Positions 1-7,140 of a DNA stretch of 10,549 bases are shown here, in pieces (the first letter of the stretch is position 1; each line of letters begins with the position of its first letter). Under the pieces are notes generated by a model that worked only from the letters and a program-made list of their open reading frames with translations, did not search any database and was not told where the DNA came from. Origin of the DNA: an uncultured Lachnospiraceae bacterium (GTDB taxonomy: Bacteria > Bacillota_A > Clostridia > Lachnospirales > Lachnospiraceae); assembly GCA_910585655.1 (NCBI GenBank), contig CAJUFW010000124.1:1-10549 (forward strand), in the 5' to 3' direction. Position numbers and translations under genes: made by a program.

Positions 1-1
1 G

Positions 2-568
2 TTTTTGATCTCCATGGTCGTCGTAAGCTATCTGGCATATGCTTTTTTAAGCACGGATACCGGCTTTCTCAATAAAAGTATTTTAGAGCCTTTGGGACTT
101 GATCCGATTTCCTGGTACAGTTCTCCGAAATATTGGCCGTTTATCCTGGTATTTGTAAATCTGTGGAAGGGATTTGGCTATAACAGTATTATTTATTTTG
201 CTACGTTGTCTGGTATTGACAAGGGATATTATGAGGCGGCAGCGATTGACGGAGCATCTCGCTGGCAGCAGGTATGCCATATTACGCTGCCTTGTTTAAA
301 GCCGACGATTATTACGCTGACGTTGATGTCCATTGGCAGAATTTTCTATTCTGACTTCGGTCTGTTCTATCAGGTACCGATGAACAACGGGCTTTTGATT
401 GATGTGACAAATACGATTGATACTTATGTGTACCGCGGGCTGATTACGTTAAACAACGTCAGCATGGCTTCTGCAGCCGGCTTCTACCAGTCGTTAGTAG
501 GGTTTGTACTGGTACTGACTGCGAACTTTGTGGTAAAGAAAATCAGCAAAGAAAATGCACTGTTTTAG
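2..568 (+). CDS. Carbohydrate ABC transporter permease, LplB-type (5' truncated by window edge)
   Basis: C-terminal part of an inner-membrane permease subunit of a CUT1-type sugar ABC importer; the N-terminal third or so lies before the window, since the frame is open from base 2. Visible are several hydrophobic membrane segments and the cytoplasmic EAA loop that docks on the ATPase (EAAAIDGASRWQQVCHITLP, about bases 235-297), with the usual EAA...G...I.LP spacing. LplB-family permeases normally have about 300 residues, so roughly 120 are missing. The gene ends 15 bases before the next permease and the two should form the heterodimeric channel. No solute-binding protein or ATPase is visible; the binding protein may lie upstream, and CUT1 systems of this type commonly share an MsmK-like ATPase encoded elsewhere. 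The family call is secure, the substrate unknown. Confidence 0.9.
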   Translation, partial: FLISMVVVSYLAYAFLSTDTGFLNKSILEPLGLDPISWYSSPKYWPFILVFVNLWKGFGYNSIIYFATLSGIDKGYYEAAAIDGASRWQQVCHITLPCLKPTIITLTLMSIGRIFYSDFGLFYQVPMNNGLLIDVTNTIDTYVYRGLITLNNVSMASAAGFYQSLVGFVLVLTANFVVKKISKENALF

Positions 569-583
569 AAAGGAGATGCCCAG

Positions 584-1471
584 ATGGTTGACAGAAATAA
601 AGGAGTTCAGATCATGCTCTATATCATATTGGGAATTCTGGCGATTTTATGTATTCTGCCGTTTTTGCTGCTGGTAGTTTCCTCCTTTACTGAGGAGCTG
701 TCACTGGCGCGGAACGGATACAGCTTTCTGCCGAAAAAATTCTCATTTGATGCTTACAAATTTCTGCTCGTAGATTCCTCCAATATTGTACGGGGATATT
801 TGATTTCGGCAGGTGTAACAGTAGCCGGGACGTTGGTAAACGTCTGTCTGACCGTTCTGTTTGCCTATCCGCTTTCCAGAAGGGATCTGCCAGGCAGAAA
901 CTTTTTTGCATTTTTTATCTTTTTTACGATGCTTTTTAACGGCGGTCTTGTTCCGTCCTATATCATGTGGACGCAAAGTTTTGGAATCAAAAATACGTGG
1001 TTTGCCTATGTCGTACCGAATCTGATGATGAGCGCTTTTTATGTCATTATGGTGCGGACGTACTTTACGACGAATATTCCGGAGGCGGTGTTAGAAGCAG
1101 CCCGGATGGACGGAGCCGGAGAGTGGAACATCCTCCTTCGGATCGTATTGCCGATGTCGATTCCGATTACGGCAACGATTACGCTCTTAGTTGGTCTGGC
1201 TTACTGGAACGACTGGACAAACGGTCTTTACTACATTAACAAAGATACGATGTACAGTATTCAGTCGTTGTTAAACCGAATGTTGATGGACGTTCAATAC
1301 TTGCTCTCGAACGCGCAAAGCGCTGCTTCTCTCAACCAAGATATCGTACTTCCTGCGACGGGGATTAAGATGGCGATTGCCGTTTTGGGCGCGTTACCGA
1401 TTCTGGCGGTTTATCCGTTTTTCCAGAAATATTTAATCAAGGGAATTATCATCGGAGCAGTAAAAGGGTAG
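584..1471 (+). CDS. Carbohydrate ABC transporter permease, LplC-type
   Basis: Second permease of the same sugar importer, 295 residues, the usual length for the LplC/YtcP group. The N-terminus has a short cytoplasmic stretch and a hydrophobic segment (about residues 11-35); further membrane segments follow, and the EAA loop EAARMDGAGEWNILLRIVLP sits near residues 168-187. The C-terminus ends in the YLIKGIIIGAVKG type tail common in this group. The ATG start is supported by AAAGGAG at 569-575, 8 bases upstream. It is 15 bases downstream of the LplB-type gene and 22 bases before the kinase remnant, so it is part of one operon. The function in sugar import is established for the family; the transported sugar is not deducible, although the isomerase, reductase and aldolase downstream suggest an unusual aldose or ketose. 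Confidence 0.92.
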   Translation: MVDRNKGVQIMLYIILGILAILCILPFLLLVVSSFTEELSLARNGYSFLPKKFSFDAYKFLLVDSSNIVRGYLISAGVTVAGTLVNVCLTVLFAYPLSRRDLPGRNFFAFFIFFTMLFNGGLVPSYIMWTQSFGIKNTWFAYVVPNLMMSAFYVIMVRTYFTTNIPEAVLEAARMDGAGEWNILLRIVLPMSIPITATITLLVGLAYWNDWTNGLYYINKDTMYSIQSLLNRMLMDVQYLLSNAQSAASLNQDIVLPATGIKMAIAVLGALPILAVYPFFQKYLIKGIIIGAVKG

Positions 1472-1493
1472 CAGACAAGGAGGAAAGGCAGTT

Positions 1494-2347
1494 ATGCGTT
1501 TTGATGTCATAGGGATCGACAGTCCCTGTGTGGATTTGGCAGTCAATATAGAAACTTTTCCGGAGCCGAACAAAGGTCAGAGAGTGAAAGCGCTTAGCTG
1601 GCAGGGAGGCGGAAAGGTAGCGACCGGAATGGTGGCGGCTGCCAGACTGGGAGCCAAATGCGCTATCTGGGGAACGGTAGGAGACGACCTTTATGGGAAC
1701 TTCTGTGTCCGGGATTTTAAGGAGCATGGGATTGACACTAACTATATGCTGAAACGACCAGGACAGACGACGGCGCTTTCGGTAGTCGTAAGCGATCAGC
1801 AGACACAGGGAAGAAATATTTTGTATCATCCGGGAACGGCGGATCCTATTCGGGAAGAAGAGCTGCCGGAAAATGGGAAACCGGATACCAGCTATTTCTT
1901 TTTATCAAAAGTAGATCCGCTTACCAAAAAGGTGGCGCAGGCAGCGCGACAGGCAGGCGCAAAGACGTTTATCGACGCAGATTCTTATTCGGAAGAGCTG
2001 CCAAATTCCTTTTCTATGCTAGATATCGTAGTCGGATCGGAGTTTGTCTATCAGGCACTTTTTCCGGACGGCGGAGATATGGAAACAAACTGCCGCTCTC
2101 TGATGGAGCGGGGACCGGAGACGTGTTTCACGGGGCGTTTTTAGCCGGCTTGCTCTATGGTTTGTCGATTGAGCAGAGCGCTCGTTTTGCCAGCGCGGTA
2201 TCTGCTATAAAATGTACCAGAATCGGCGGTCGCGCGGGGATTCCGACCAGAGAAGTAGCGGAGCGTTTTATGGAAAGCGGAACGATCGAGTACGAAGAAA
2301 TCGATCGACGGGTAGCAAAATACGAAAGGGGAATCGAAGATGTATAG
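1494..2347 (+). pseudogene. PfkB-family carbohydrate kinase, disrupted by internal deletion and frameshift
   Basis: Ribokinase/PfkB-type sugar kinase in two frames. The first part (1494 to about 2117; good AAGGAGG at 1477-1483) carries the N-terminal family features: IGIDSPCVDL at the start and the glycine-rich GGGKVATGMVAAARLG substrate region. It then reads into an early stop at 2142-2144. The C-terminal part continues in the +2 register from about 2117 (GDVFHGAFLAGLLYG, the catalytic-Asp and anion-hole region) to a stop at 2345-2347. Families normally have about 35-40 residues between the end of the first part (SLMERGPE) and the DTTGAGD motif; these are absent, so roughly 100-120 bases appear deleted and the frame is shifted. 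The DTTGAGD motif is cut to its last residues, so neither fragment should be an active kinase. The C-terminal reading overlaps the next gene by 8 bases, as expected for an intact operon ancestor. An assembly error cannot be excluded. Confidence 0.85.
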
Positions 2348-3728
2348 AAAAAAAATACGTTTGGGAATTGCGCCGACAAAACGGGGTTTTTTAAGTATGG
2401 AGGAAGCCAACCGACAAAAAAACCGGCTGATGAACGTGATCCGAACGATTCAGCCGAAACTGGTGGAACTGGTAGATTTAGAGGACGTCTGTGAGAACGG
2501 AATTGCCTATACGGCGGAACATGCCGAGGCAGCGATTCAAAAATTAAAAAAGGCAGGGATTGACGCCCTGTTTCTTCAATTCTGTGATTTTGGAACGGAA
2601 CAGACCGCGGCGGCGATTGCTTCTGCCTTGCAGGTTCCGACGCTGGTGTGGGGAGCAAGAGACGAACGAGCCAATCAGGAGGATTCAAGAGGTCGGGATA
2701 CGCAATGCGGCATGTTTGCTGCGACAAAGGTACTCAGGCGGCATGGCGTGACGTTTAGTTATATTTATAACTGTGAAACAGAGGGCGAAGAATTTCGGTC
2801 AGGGTATGAAAATTTTCTTCGGGTAGCAGCCATATTAAAGGATTTAAAGGGACTTAGGATTGCCAAAATCGGAGAGCGTCCGACTTCGTTTATGAGTGTT
2901 ATGACCAACGAGGCGGATTTGATCAAACGACTGGGGATTACGACGGTTCCGATTTCTCCGTTCCAGATAGCAGAGGCGGCGAAAAAGCTGATAGCAGAAA
3001 ACGAGGCAGAATACAGCCGGTATTATGACGATCTGGCAGGACGCTTTGATTGCAGCCAAGTACCGGAGGAGGACGTCCGAAAGGTAGCGGCGGCAAAGGT
3101 CGCCTTAGAACGTCTGATGAAAGAGCAGGATTGTTCCGTTGGGGCGTTTGAATGCTGGTCGGCGTTTCCAAGCGTCCTGGGCGTTTGCCCTTGTGCGATG
3201 TTGGGAGAACTGGCAGACGCCGGGCTGCCGCTTTCTTGTGAAACGGATGTAAACGGGGCGATTACTCTGGCGATACTGCGTGCCTGCAGTCTTTACGAGG
3301 AGTCAGGCTTTTTGGCTGACTTGACGATCCGCCATCCGCAAAATGACAATGCGGAACTGCTCTGGCATTGCGGACCGTTCCCATATTCTCTTAAAAAGCC
3401 GGAAAGTCAGGCAAGAATGGTAGGAGGACAGGAGCGTTTTCTTTTAAAAGAGGGCGATTTGACGGTCTGTCGTTTTGACGATTTAGACGGAACCTATTAT
3501 TTATTTGCCGGAGAAGGCAAGACGACGGAAGGACCGGAAACGACGGGAACGTATGTCTGGCTGGAAGTAGATAACTGGAAGCGTTGGGAAGAAAAGCTGA
3601 TGTTCGGTCCATATATCCATCACGTAGGATGTGCTTACGGCAAGTATCTTCCGGTTTTACGGGAAGTGGCAAGATATTTGGGTATCGTATTTGACAATGC
3701 CCATGAACAGGGAACATACAGCTTATAA
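2340..3728 (+). CDS. L-fucose/L-arabinose isomerase-family protein (COG2407-like)
   Basis: 462-residue cytoplasmic protein resembling the FucI-like sugar isomerase family, which interconverts aldoses and ketoses with a divalent metal. The N-terminus (RLGIAPTKRGF) and the GIDALFLQFCDFGTEQ and VPTLVWGARDE segments fit the Rossmann-like N domains. The active-site half contains GAFECWSAFP, CETDVNGAIT and a long C-terminal beta-rich part ending in HHVGCAYGKY. Candidate metal ligands are Glu271, Asp303 (in CETD) and His427 or His428, by analogy with the Glu/Asp/His set of E. coli FucI; this is a guess by eye, not an alignment. E. coli FucI itself has about 590 residues, so this is the shorter branch. 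The ATG at 2340 has AAGGGG just upstream and overlaps the kinase remnant by 8 bases. The natural substrate is unknown; isomerase activity on a pentose or 6-deoxyhexose is inference. Confidence 0.75.
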   Translation: MYRKKIRLGIAPTKRGFLSMEEANRQKNRLMNVIRTIQPKLVELVDLEDVCENGIAYTAEHAEAAIQKLKKAGIDALFLQFCDFGTEQTAAAIASALQVPTLVWGARDERANQEDSRGRDTQCGMFAATKVLRRHGVTFSYIYNCETEGEEFRSGYENFLRVAAILKDLKGLRIAKIGERPTSFMSVMTNEADLIKRLGITTVPISPFQIAEAAKKLIAENEAEYSRYYDDLAGRFDCSQVPEEDVRKVAAAKVALERLMKEQDCSVGAFECWSAFPSVLGVCPCAMLGELADAGLPLSCETDVNGAITLAILRACSLYEESGFLADLTIRHPQNDNAELLWHCGPFPYSLKKPESQARMVGGQERFLLKEGDLTVCRFDDLDGTYYLFAGEGKTTEGPETTGTYVWLEVDNWKRWEEKLMFGPYIHHVGCAYGKYLPVLREVARYLGIVFDNAHEQGTYSL

Positions 3729-3749
3729 AGCGGAAAGGAATAAAACGAT

Positions 3750-4697
3750 ATGCGGTATAAAAAATTTCAGTCGGCAGGGATAGAAGTTTCTTCCCTGGGG
3801 GTAGGAACCTGGGCGCTAGGCGGCGGAAATTACGGCGCGGTAGACAAAGAGGGAGCTATTCAGGCTATCCGTGCGATGTTAGAGGAGGGTGTTAATCTGA
3901 TTGATACTGCGCCCTGCTATGGAAACGGGGCTTCGGAGCGTATCGTCGGCGAGGCATTAGAGGGGATAAAAAGAGAAGAGGTATTGCTTTCCACGAAATT
4001 CGGTTTGGCGCCTTCGATTTACAACCGAGGTTATGTCCGGGATGGCAGCTATAAAAACGTGATGCGGGAAGTAGAAAGCTCCCTGATGAATTTAAAGACG
4101 GATTATCTGGATTTTTATTTTGTTCATTGGCCGGACGAGAAAACACCGATTGGTGAAACGATGGCGGCTCTGGCGGATTTAAAAAGGATGGGATATATCC
4201 GTTATGTAGGGGTATCCAATTTTTCCAGGGAACAGGTAGAAGAGGCAGAGCAGTTTTTAAAATTGGACGTTCAGCAGCCGTTGTTTTCAATGGTAGATCA
4301 GACGTATACCGATCTGATGCGTTGGGGAATGACACGCGGTATTGATACGATGACCTACGGATCGATGGGAGCGGGGGTACTTTCCGGGAAATATCGAACT
4401 GTACCGGAATTTGATAAAAAAGATACCAGACTGAACTTTTATGATACGTTTCGGGAACCGAAGTTTTCTAAAATCCAGGAGCTGTTAAAGGTTATGGATG
4501 AAATCGCCGAAGAACATGATTGCCCGGTAGGACACGTTGCCCTTAACTGGAGTACGCAAAAAGAATTTGTAGGGACGGCTTTAGTCGGTGTACGAAGTGT
4601 GGAACATGCAAAGGAGAATTGTTCGGCGTTTACCTGGGAACTGACGCAGGAAGAAATGACCCGTCTGGATCGGAAGCTGGAAGAGCTGGAGTTATAA
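3750..4697 (+). CDS. Aldo/keto reductase
   Basis: 315-residue NAD(P)H-dependent oxidoreductase of the aldo/keto reductase superfamily (TIM barrel, cytoplasmic). The full catalytic tetrad is visible: Asp52 and Tyr57 in LIDTAPCYGNGASE, Lys83 in LLSTKFG and His126 in YFVHWPD. The C-terminal cofactor part includes YGSMGAGVLSGKY and TALVGVRSVEHAKEN, the latter matching the usual GVRSxxQ nucleotide-binding stretch. Length is normal for the family and nothing is missing. A GGAAAGGA sequence at 3732-3739 lies 10 bases before the ATG. It is 21 bases downstream of the isomerase-like gene and 38 bases upstream of the aldolase start, so it is co-transcribed. In this setting it probably oxidises or reduces a sugar intermediate of the same pathway; the exact substrate and direction cannot be read. 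Confidence 0.93.
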   Translation: MRYKKFQSAGIEVSSLGVGTWALGGGNYGAVDKEGAIQAIRAMLEEGVNLIDTAPCYGNGASERIVGEALEGIKREEVLLSTKFGLAPSIYNRGYVRDGSYKNVMREVESSLMNLKTDYLDFYFVHWPDEKTPIGETMAALADLKRMGYIRYVGVSNFSREQVEEAEQFLKLDVQQPLFSMVDQTYTDLMRWGMTRGIDTMTYGSMGAGVLSGKYRTVPEFDKKDTRLNFYDTFREPKFSKIQELLKVMDEIAEEHDCPVGHVALNWSTQKEFVGTALVGVRSVEHAKENCSAFTWELTQEEMTRLDRKLEELEL

Positions 4698-4735
4698 AGA
4701 GATACGGGCAAAGTAGAGAAAGGGGTAGGAAAGCA

Positions 4736-5590
4736 ATGTCTTTGGAAAAGGTAAATGAGATACTGAATCATGCGACAAAACATCAGTATGGGGTAGCGGC
4801 GGTCAATACGTTTAACATAGAATCCGTCAAATATATTATCAAGGCGGCAGAGGCAGAGCGGGTGCCGGTAATCGTTCAGTTTTATCCGGGGCTGTCCCGT
4901 TATACAGCATTAAAACATCTGGCGTTTGCCGCCTGTGATATGGCTACGGCTGCAAGTGTTCCGGTAGCGGTACATTTGGATCATTCGGCTTCTTATGAAA
5001 TTGCCGTAAGCGGGATACGGGATGGCTTTCCGTCGGTCATGGTAGATGGATCGGCGCTTCCATATGAGGAAAATCTGGCTTTAACGAGCGCGGTAGTCCG
5101 AACGGCTTCCGTGTTCGGTGTGGATGTAGAAGCCGAATTAGGGCATGTAGGAAACGGAGCAAACGAAGAGGATATCGTCAATTCCGATTTTTATACAAAT
5201 GTGGATCAGGCGGTAGAATTTGTAGAACAGACAGGCTGCGGCAGTCTGGCGATTGCCGTTGGAAACGCTCACGGACCGTACATCCGGACACCTAAGCTGG
5301 ATTTTGAGCGGATAAAAGCGATCCGGGAGAGGGTTTCGGTGCCGCTGGTGCTGCACGGCTGTTCGGATATTCCGGAGGAGCAGATACAAAAGGCTGTTAG
5401 TCTTGGAATGAGCAAATTTAACGTGGCGACGGAATATTTCCGTGCGATGTACCGGGGAATCGAACGGGATATTCTATCCAAAGAGTTTGACGGAAACGGC
5501 GTAGCCCTGCTGTCACATGTCAAGGAAGACATGGTGACGTTTGTACGGGGAAAAATACGACTGCTAAATCCGAACCACTATTCCCTGTAA
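4736..5590 (+). CDS. Class II fructose/tagatose-bisphosphate-type aldolase
   Basis: 284-residue zinc-dependent class II aldolase of the FbaA/GatY/KbaY group; these cleave ketose bisphosphates to dihydroxyacetone phosphate plus an aldehyde. The catalytic Asp82 and zinc ligand His83 are in VAVHLDHS, Glu134 in VEAELGHVG, further zinc ligands His179 in GNAHGPY and His207 in LVLHGCSD, and the phosphate-loop NVATE follows. The frame is open upstream to 4619, but the ATG at 4736 is chosen because AAAGGGGTAGG precedes it and because MSLEKVNEILNHA is the family's normal N-terminus. One oddity is HGCSD where GatY and Fba proteins usually have HG(G/A)SG: the second glycine of the phosphate-binding loop is Asp, so the accepted substrate may differ. 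It is the last gene of the sugar operon, followed directly by a terminator. The partner kinase upstream is broken. Confidence 0.92.
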   Translation: MSLEKVNEILNHATKHQYGVAAVNTFNIESVKYIIKAAEAERVPVIVQFYPGLSRYTALKHLAFAACDMATAASVPVAVHLDHSASYEIAVSGIRDGFPSVMVDGSALPYEENLALTSAVVRTASVFGVDVEAELGHVGNGANEEDIVNSDFYTNVDQAVEFVEQTGCGSLAIAVGNAHGPYIRTPKLDFERIKAIRERVSVPLVLHGCSDIPEEQIQKAVSLGMSKFNVATEYFRAMYRGIERDILSKEFDGNGVALLSHVKEDMVTFVRGKIRLLNPNHYSL

Positions 5591-5599
5591 ACGGAAAGG

Positions 5600-5640
5600 G
5601 AGCAGACATCGTTCTATCAGGACAATGCCTGCTCTTTTTT
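5600..5640 (+). terminator. Rho-independent terminator of the sugar operon
   Basis: Arms GAGCAG (5600-5606 region) and CTGCTC (5629-5634) continue inward with CAT/ATG, GT/AC and CT/AG pairs, interrupted by two mismatches and one G-T wobble, around a 3-base ATC loop. A run of six T follows at 5635-5640. It begins 10 bases after the aldolase stop, which fits the end of the operon. Confidence 0.88.
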
Positions 5641-5671
5641 GTATGATAGGGGTGGTATATTTTAGAGGTTA

Positions 5672-5680
5672 TGGTATAAT
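5672..5680 (+). promoter_or_regulatory. Extended -10 promoter for the phosphatase-like gene
   Basis: TGGTATAAT is a perfect extended -10 (TGnTATAAT). No good -35 hexamer lies 16-18 bases upstream, which is tolerated for extended -10 promoters. Transcription would start near 5687, about 17 bases before the ATG at 5704, and it lies just after the terminator of the previous operon. Confidence 0.5.
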
Positions 5681-5703
5681 GTTTTAAATAAGGATATAAA
5701 AAG

Positions 5704-6102
5704 ATGGCGTTTGCCAATCCGGCGTATCAAAGATTATTTGACCTGCTACTGCAAGATGACGGGAATCTTTATTTCCATTGTACTGCCGGAAAGGATCGAA
5801 CCGGAGTTGCCGGGTTTCTGATCATGATGGCGTTGGGCGTAGAGGAAGAGGACGCCATACAGGAATATTTGCTTTCCAATACTTATTTAAAGCAAGGAGA
5901 CGACGAGTTTGCCATGCTGCTAAACAGTTCAGAAGAAAAGAAGCAGCTTTTTGTGCCGCTACTTGGTGTTCAGGAAGAGTTTATCCGGCTGACGATTCGT
6001 TCGATAAAAGAAGCCTATACCAGTTATGACGAGTTTTTTCTCCGGGAGTACAAGCTGGATCAGGAGAAGAGAAACCGTTTGGCAGAACTTTATTGCGAGT
6101 AG
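5704..6102 (+). CDS. Tyrosine-protein phosphatase-like protein, N-terminally truncated
   Basis: 132 residues containing the C-X5-R phosphatase signature HCTAGKDRTG (Cys26, Arg32) followed by a helical C-terminal part, as in the bacterial Tyr/Ser phosphatase family (Y_phosphatase3-like). Members usually have about 240-260 residues, so the N-terminal half, which carries the rest of the fold and general-acid region, is missing. Homology-like sequence seems to begin right at or just before the start (GYKKMAFANPAY), because an in-frame stop TAA at 5689-5691 blocks any upstream extension. The ATG has a weak AAGGA ribosome site at 5690-5694 and an extended -10 promoter upstream, so a short product could be made. 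Without the N-terminal half it is probably inactive or a remnant of a promoter-proximal deletion. The family call is firm; whether it is functional is doubtful. Confidence 0.75.
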   Translation: MAFANPAYQRLFDLLLQDDGNLYFHCTAGKDRTGVAGFLIMMALGVEEEDAIQEYLLSNTYLKQGDDEFAMLLNSSEEKKQLFVPLLGVQEEFIRLTIRSIKEAYTSYDEFFLREYKLDQEKRNRLAELYCE

Positions 6103-6130
6103 AACTGTGGGATAGAAGGAAAAGCCGCTA

Positions 6131-6159
6131 TTGACGTGTACAGAAGAAAATAGTATATT
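6131..6159 (+). promoter_or_regulatory. Sigma-A type promoter of the Rpn-family gene
   Basis: TTGACG at 6131-6136 and TATATT at 6154-6159 are separated by exactly 17 bases, each with one mismatch to the consensus. Transcription would start near 6166, right before the AGAGAGGTG ribosome site, giving a very short leader. Confidence 0.65.
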
Positions 6160-6182
6160 GATAGCAAAGAGAGGTGTATCGT

Positions 6183-7046
6183 GTGAGTCAGCAAGGACGT
6201 ACGGTTAAAATTACAATTCCCAAAGAACAACTCTGGGAAAATTTAAGAATTTCCAATGACTTTATGTTTGCAAAAGTTATGCGTAACCCAGAACTATGCA
6301 AAGGAATGTTGGAACGGCTACTAGATATCCAGATCGATCATATTGAGTATCCGGAAGAGCAGAAAGTCATTGACCTTTCAAAAGACAGTAAGAGCGTACG
6401 GTTAGATGTGTACTTAAAAGATGAAAAAGGTACTGTCTATAATATAGAAATTCAAACCACAAATAAAAGAAATCTTCCTAAAAGAACCAGGTATTATGCT
6501 GGAATGATAGACCTGAATGCAATCGAAAAAGGGGCGGACTACAGCGAGCTACCACAAAGTTTTGTTATCTTTATCTGTACTTTTGATGCGTTTGGAAAAG
6601 GGCGGTGGAGATATACATTTGAAAATAGGTGTAACGAGGATCCTGAGATATTTTTGGAAGATGGTACAACTAAAATTTTCTTTCATACCAATGGAACTAA
6701 AGGCAATATCAGCGAAGAGGCAAAGAATATCTTAAAATTTATAGCAGACAATACAGCGGAGGATGATTTCACAGAGAAATTAGCGCGGGAAGTCCAAAAA
6801 ATCAAAGAAAACAAAGAATGGCAGGTGGAATATATGACATTACTGATGCGGGAACGGGAAAAATATAAAGAGGGAATAGCCGATGGAAGGGCAGAAGGAA
6901 TGGCGGAAGGCGAGATTAAGGGCGCTATACAAGTCTGCAAAAATTTCCAGTTATCTTTTCAGGAAACAGTTCAGTATCTGATGGACAACTTCCATCTGCC
7001 TTTGTTTGAAGCGGAGGAGGATGTGAACAGGTATTGGGAATCATGA
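6183..7046 (+). CDS. Rpn-family PD-(D/E)XK nuclease / putative transposase-like protein
   Basis: 287-residue protein of the Rpn / PDDEXK_nuclease_2 type, found in many copies in gut Firmicutes and often mis-labelled transposase. The N-terminal block NDFMFAKVMRNPELCKGMLERLL is the family hallmark. The nuclease core is VRLDVYLKDEKGTVYNIEIQ with Asp75, Glu89 and Gln91 forming the D...ExQ active site. The charged C-terminus has the usual GIADGRAEGMAEGE alanine/glycine/glutamate stretch before a final helical part. An upstream GTG at 6174 is in frame but lies inside the ribosome site GAGAGGTG (6169-6176), so the GTG at 6183, 6 bases after it, is chosen. E. coli Rpn proteins are DNA endonucleases that promote recombination; this is the only experimental guide to function. 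No inverted terminal repeats were seen around it, so it is a lone gene rather than an insertion sequence. Confidence 0.87.
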   Translation: MSQQGRTVKITIPKEQLWENLRISNDFMFAKVMRNPELCKGMLERLLDIQIDHIEYPEEQKVIDLSKDSKSVRLDVYLKDEKGTVYNIEIQTTNKRNLPKRTRYYAGMIDLNAIEKGADYSELPQSFVIFICTFDAFGKGRWRYTFENRCNEDPEIFLEDGTTKIFFHTNGTKGNISEEAKNILKFIADNTAEDDFTEKLAREVQKIKENKEWQVEYMTLLMREREKYKEGIADGRAEGMAEGEIKGAIQVCKNFQLSFQETVQYLMDNFHLPLFEAEEDVNRYWES

Positions 7047-7047
7047 T

Positions 7048-7106
7048 AGAGGGCTGGCTGTGAAATACTTTTACACGTTTGTCATAAACAGAATGGGAAG
7101 CCCTCT
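7048..7106 (+). other. Branched inverted repeat between rpn-like gene and purF-like gene
   Basis: Perfect 8-bp arms AGAGGGCT (7048-7055) and AGCCCTCT (7099-7106) enclose two smaller hairpins: TGTGAAA/TTTTACA (7059-7075, 3-base loop, one G-U) and GTTT/AAAC (7077-7089). The whole would fold as a three-way junction starting 2 bases after the rpn-like stop. There is no T-run after it, so it is at best a weak terminator or an mRNA 3'-end structure. It does not match the purine riboswitch consensus as I know it. Confidence 0.35.
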
Positions 7107-7134
7107 TGCAAATTTCGACGAAAAACGCTATAAT
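7106..7134 (+). promoter_or_regulatory. Promoter of the purF-like gene with palindrome in the spacer
   Basis: TTGCAA at 7106-7111 and a perfect TATAAT at 7129-7134 are spaced by 17 bases. The spacer holds the 11-bp perfect inverted repeat TTTCGACGAAA (7113-7123), placed where a repressor would block RNA polymerase. Transcription would start near 7141. I do not recognise the palindrome as a PurR box. Confidence 0.6.
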
Positions 7135-7140
7135 TGATTC

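Noticed and set aside
1449..1829. Long minus-strand open frames across the sugar operon and purF-like gene
   Set aside because: They lie opposite clearly coding genes, lack ribosome sites and recognisable motifs, and are shadows of the + strand frames.
4619..4735. Upstream in-frame extension of the aldolase (39 extra codons)
   Set aside because: It lies inside the aldo/keto reductase gene, has no ribosome site and is unlike the family N-terminus; the ATG at 4736 has a good site.
6174..6182. GTG at 6174 as start of the Rpn-family gene
   Set aside because: This GTG is part of the GAGAGGTG ribosome site itself; the GTG at 6183 has correct spacing.
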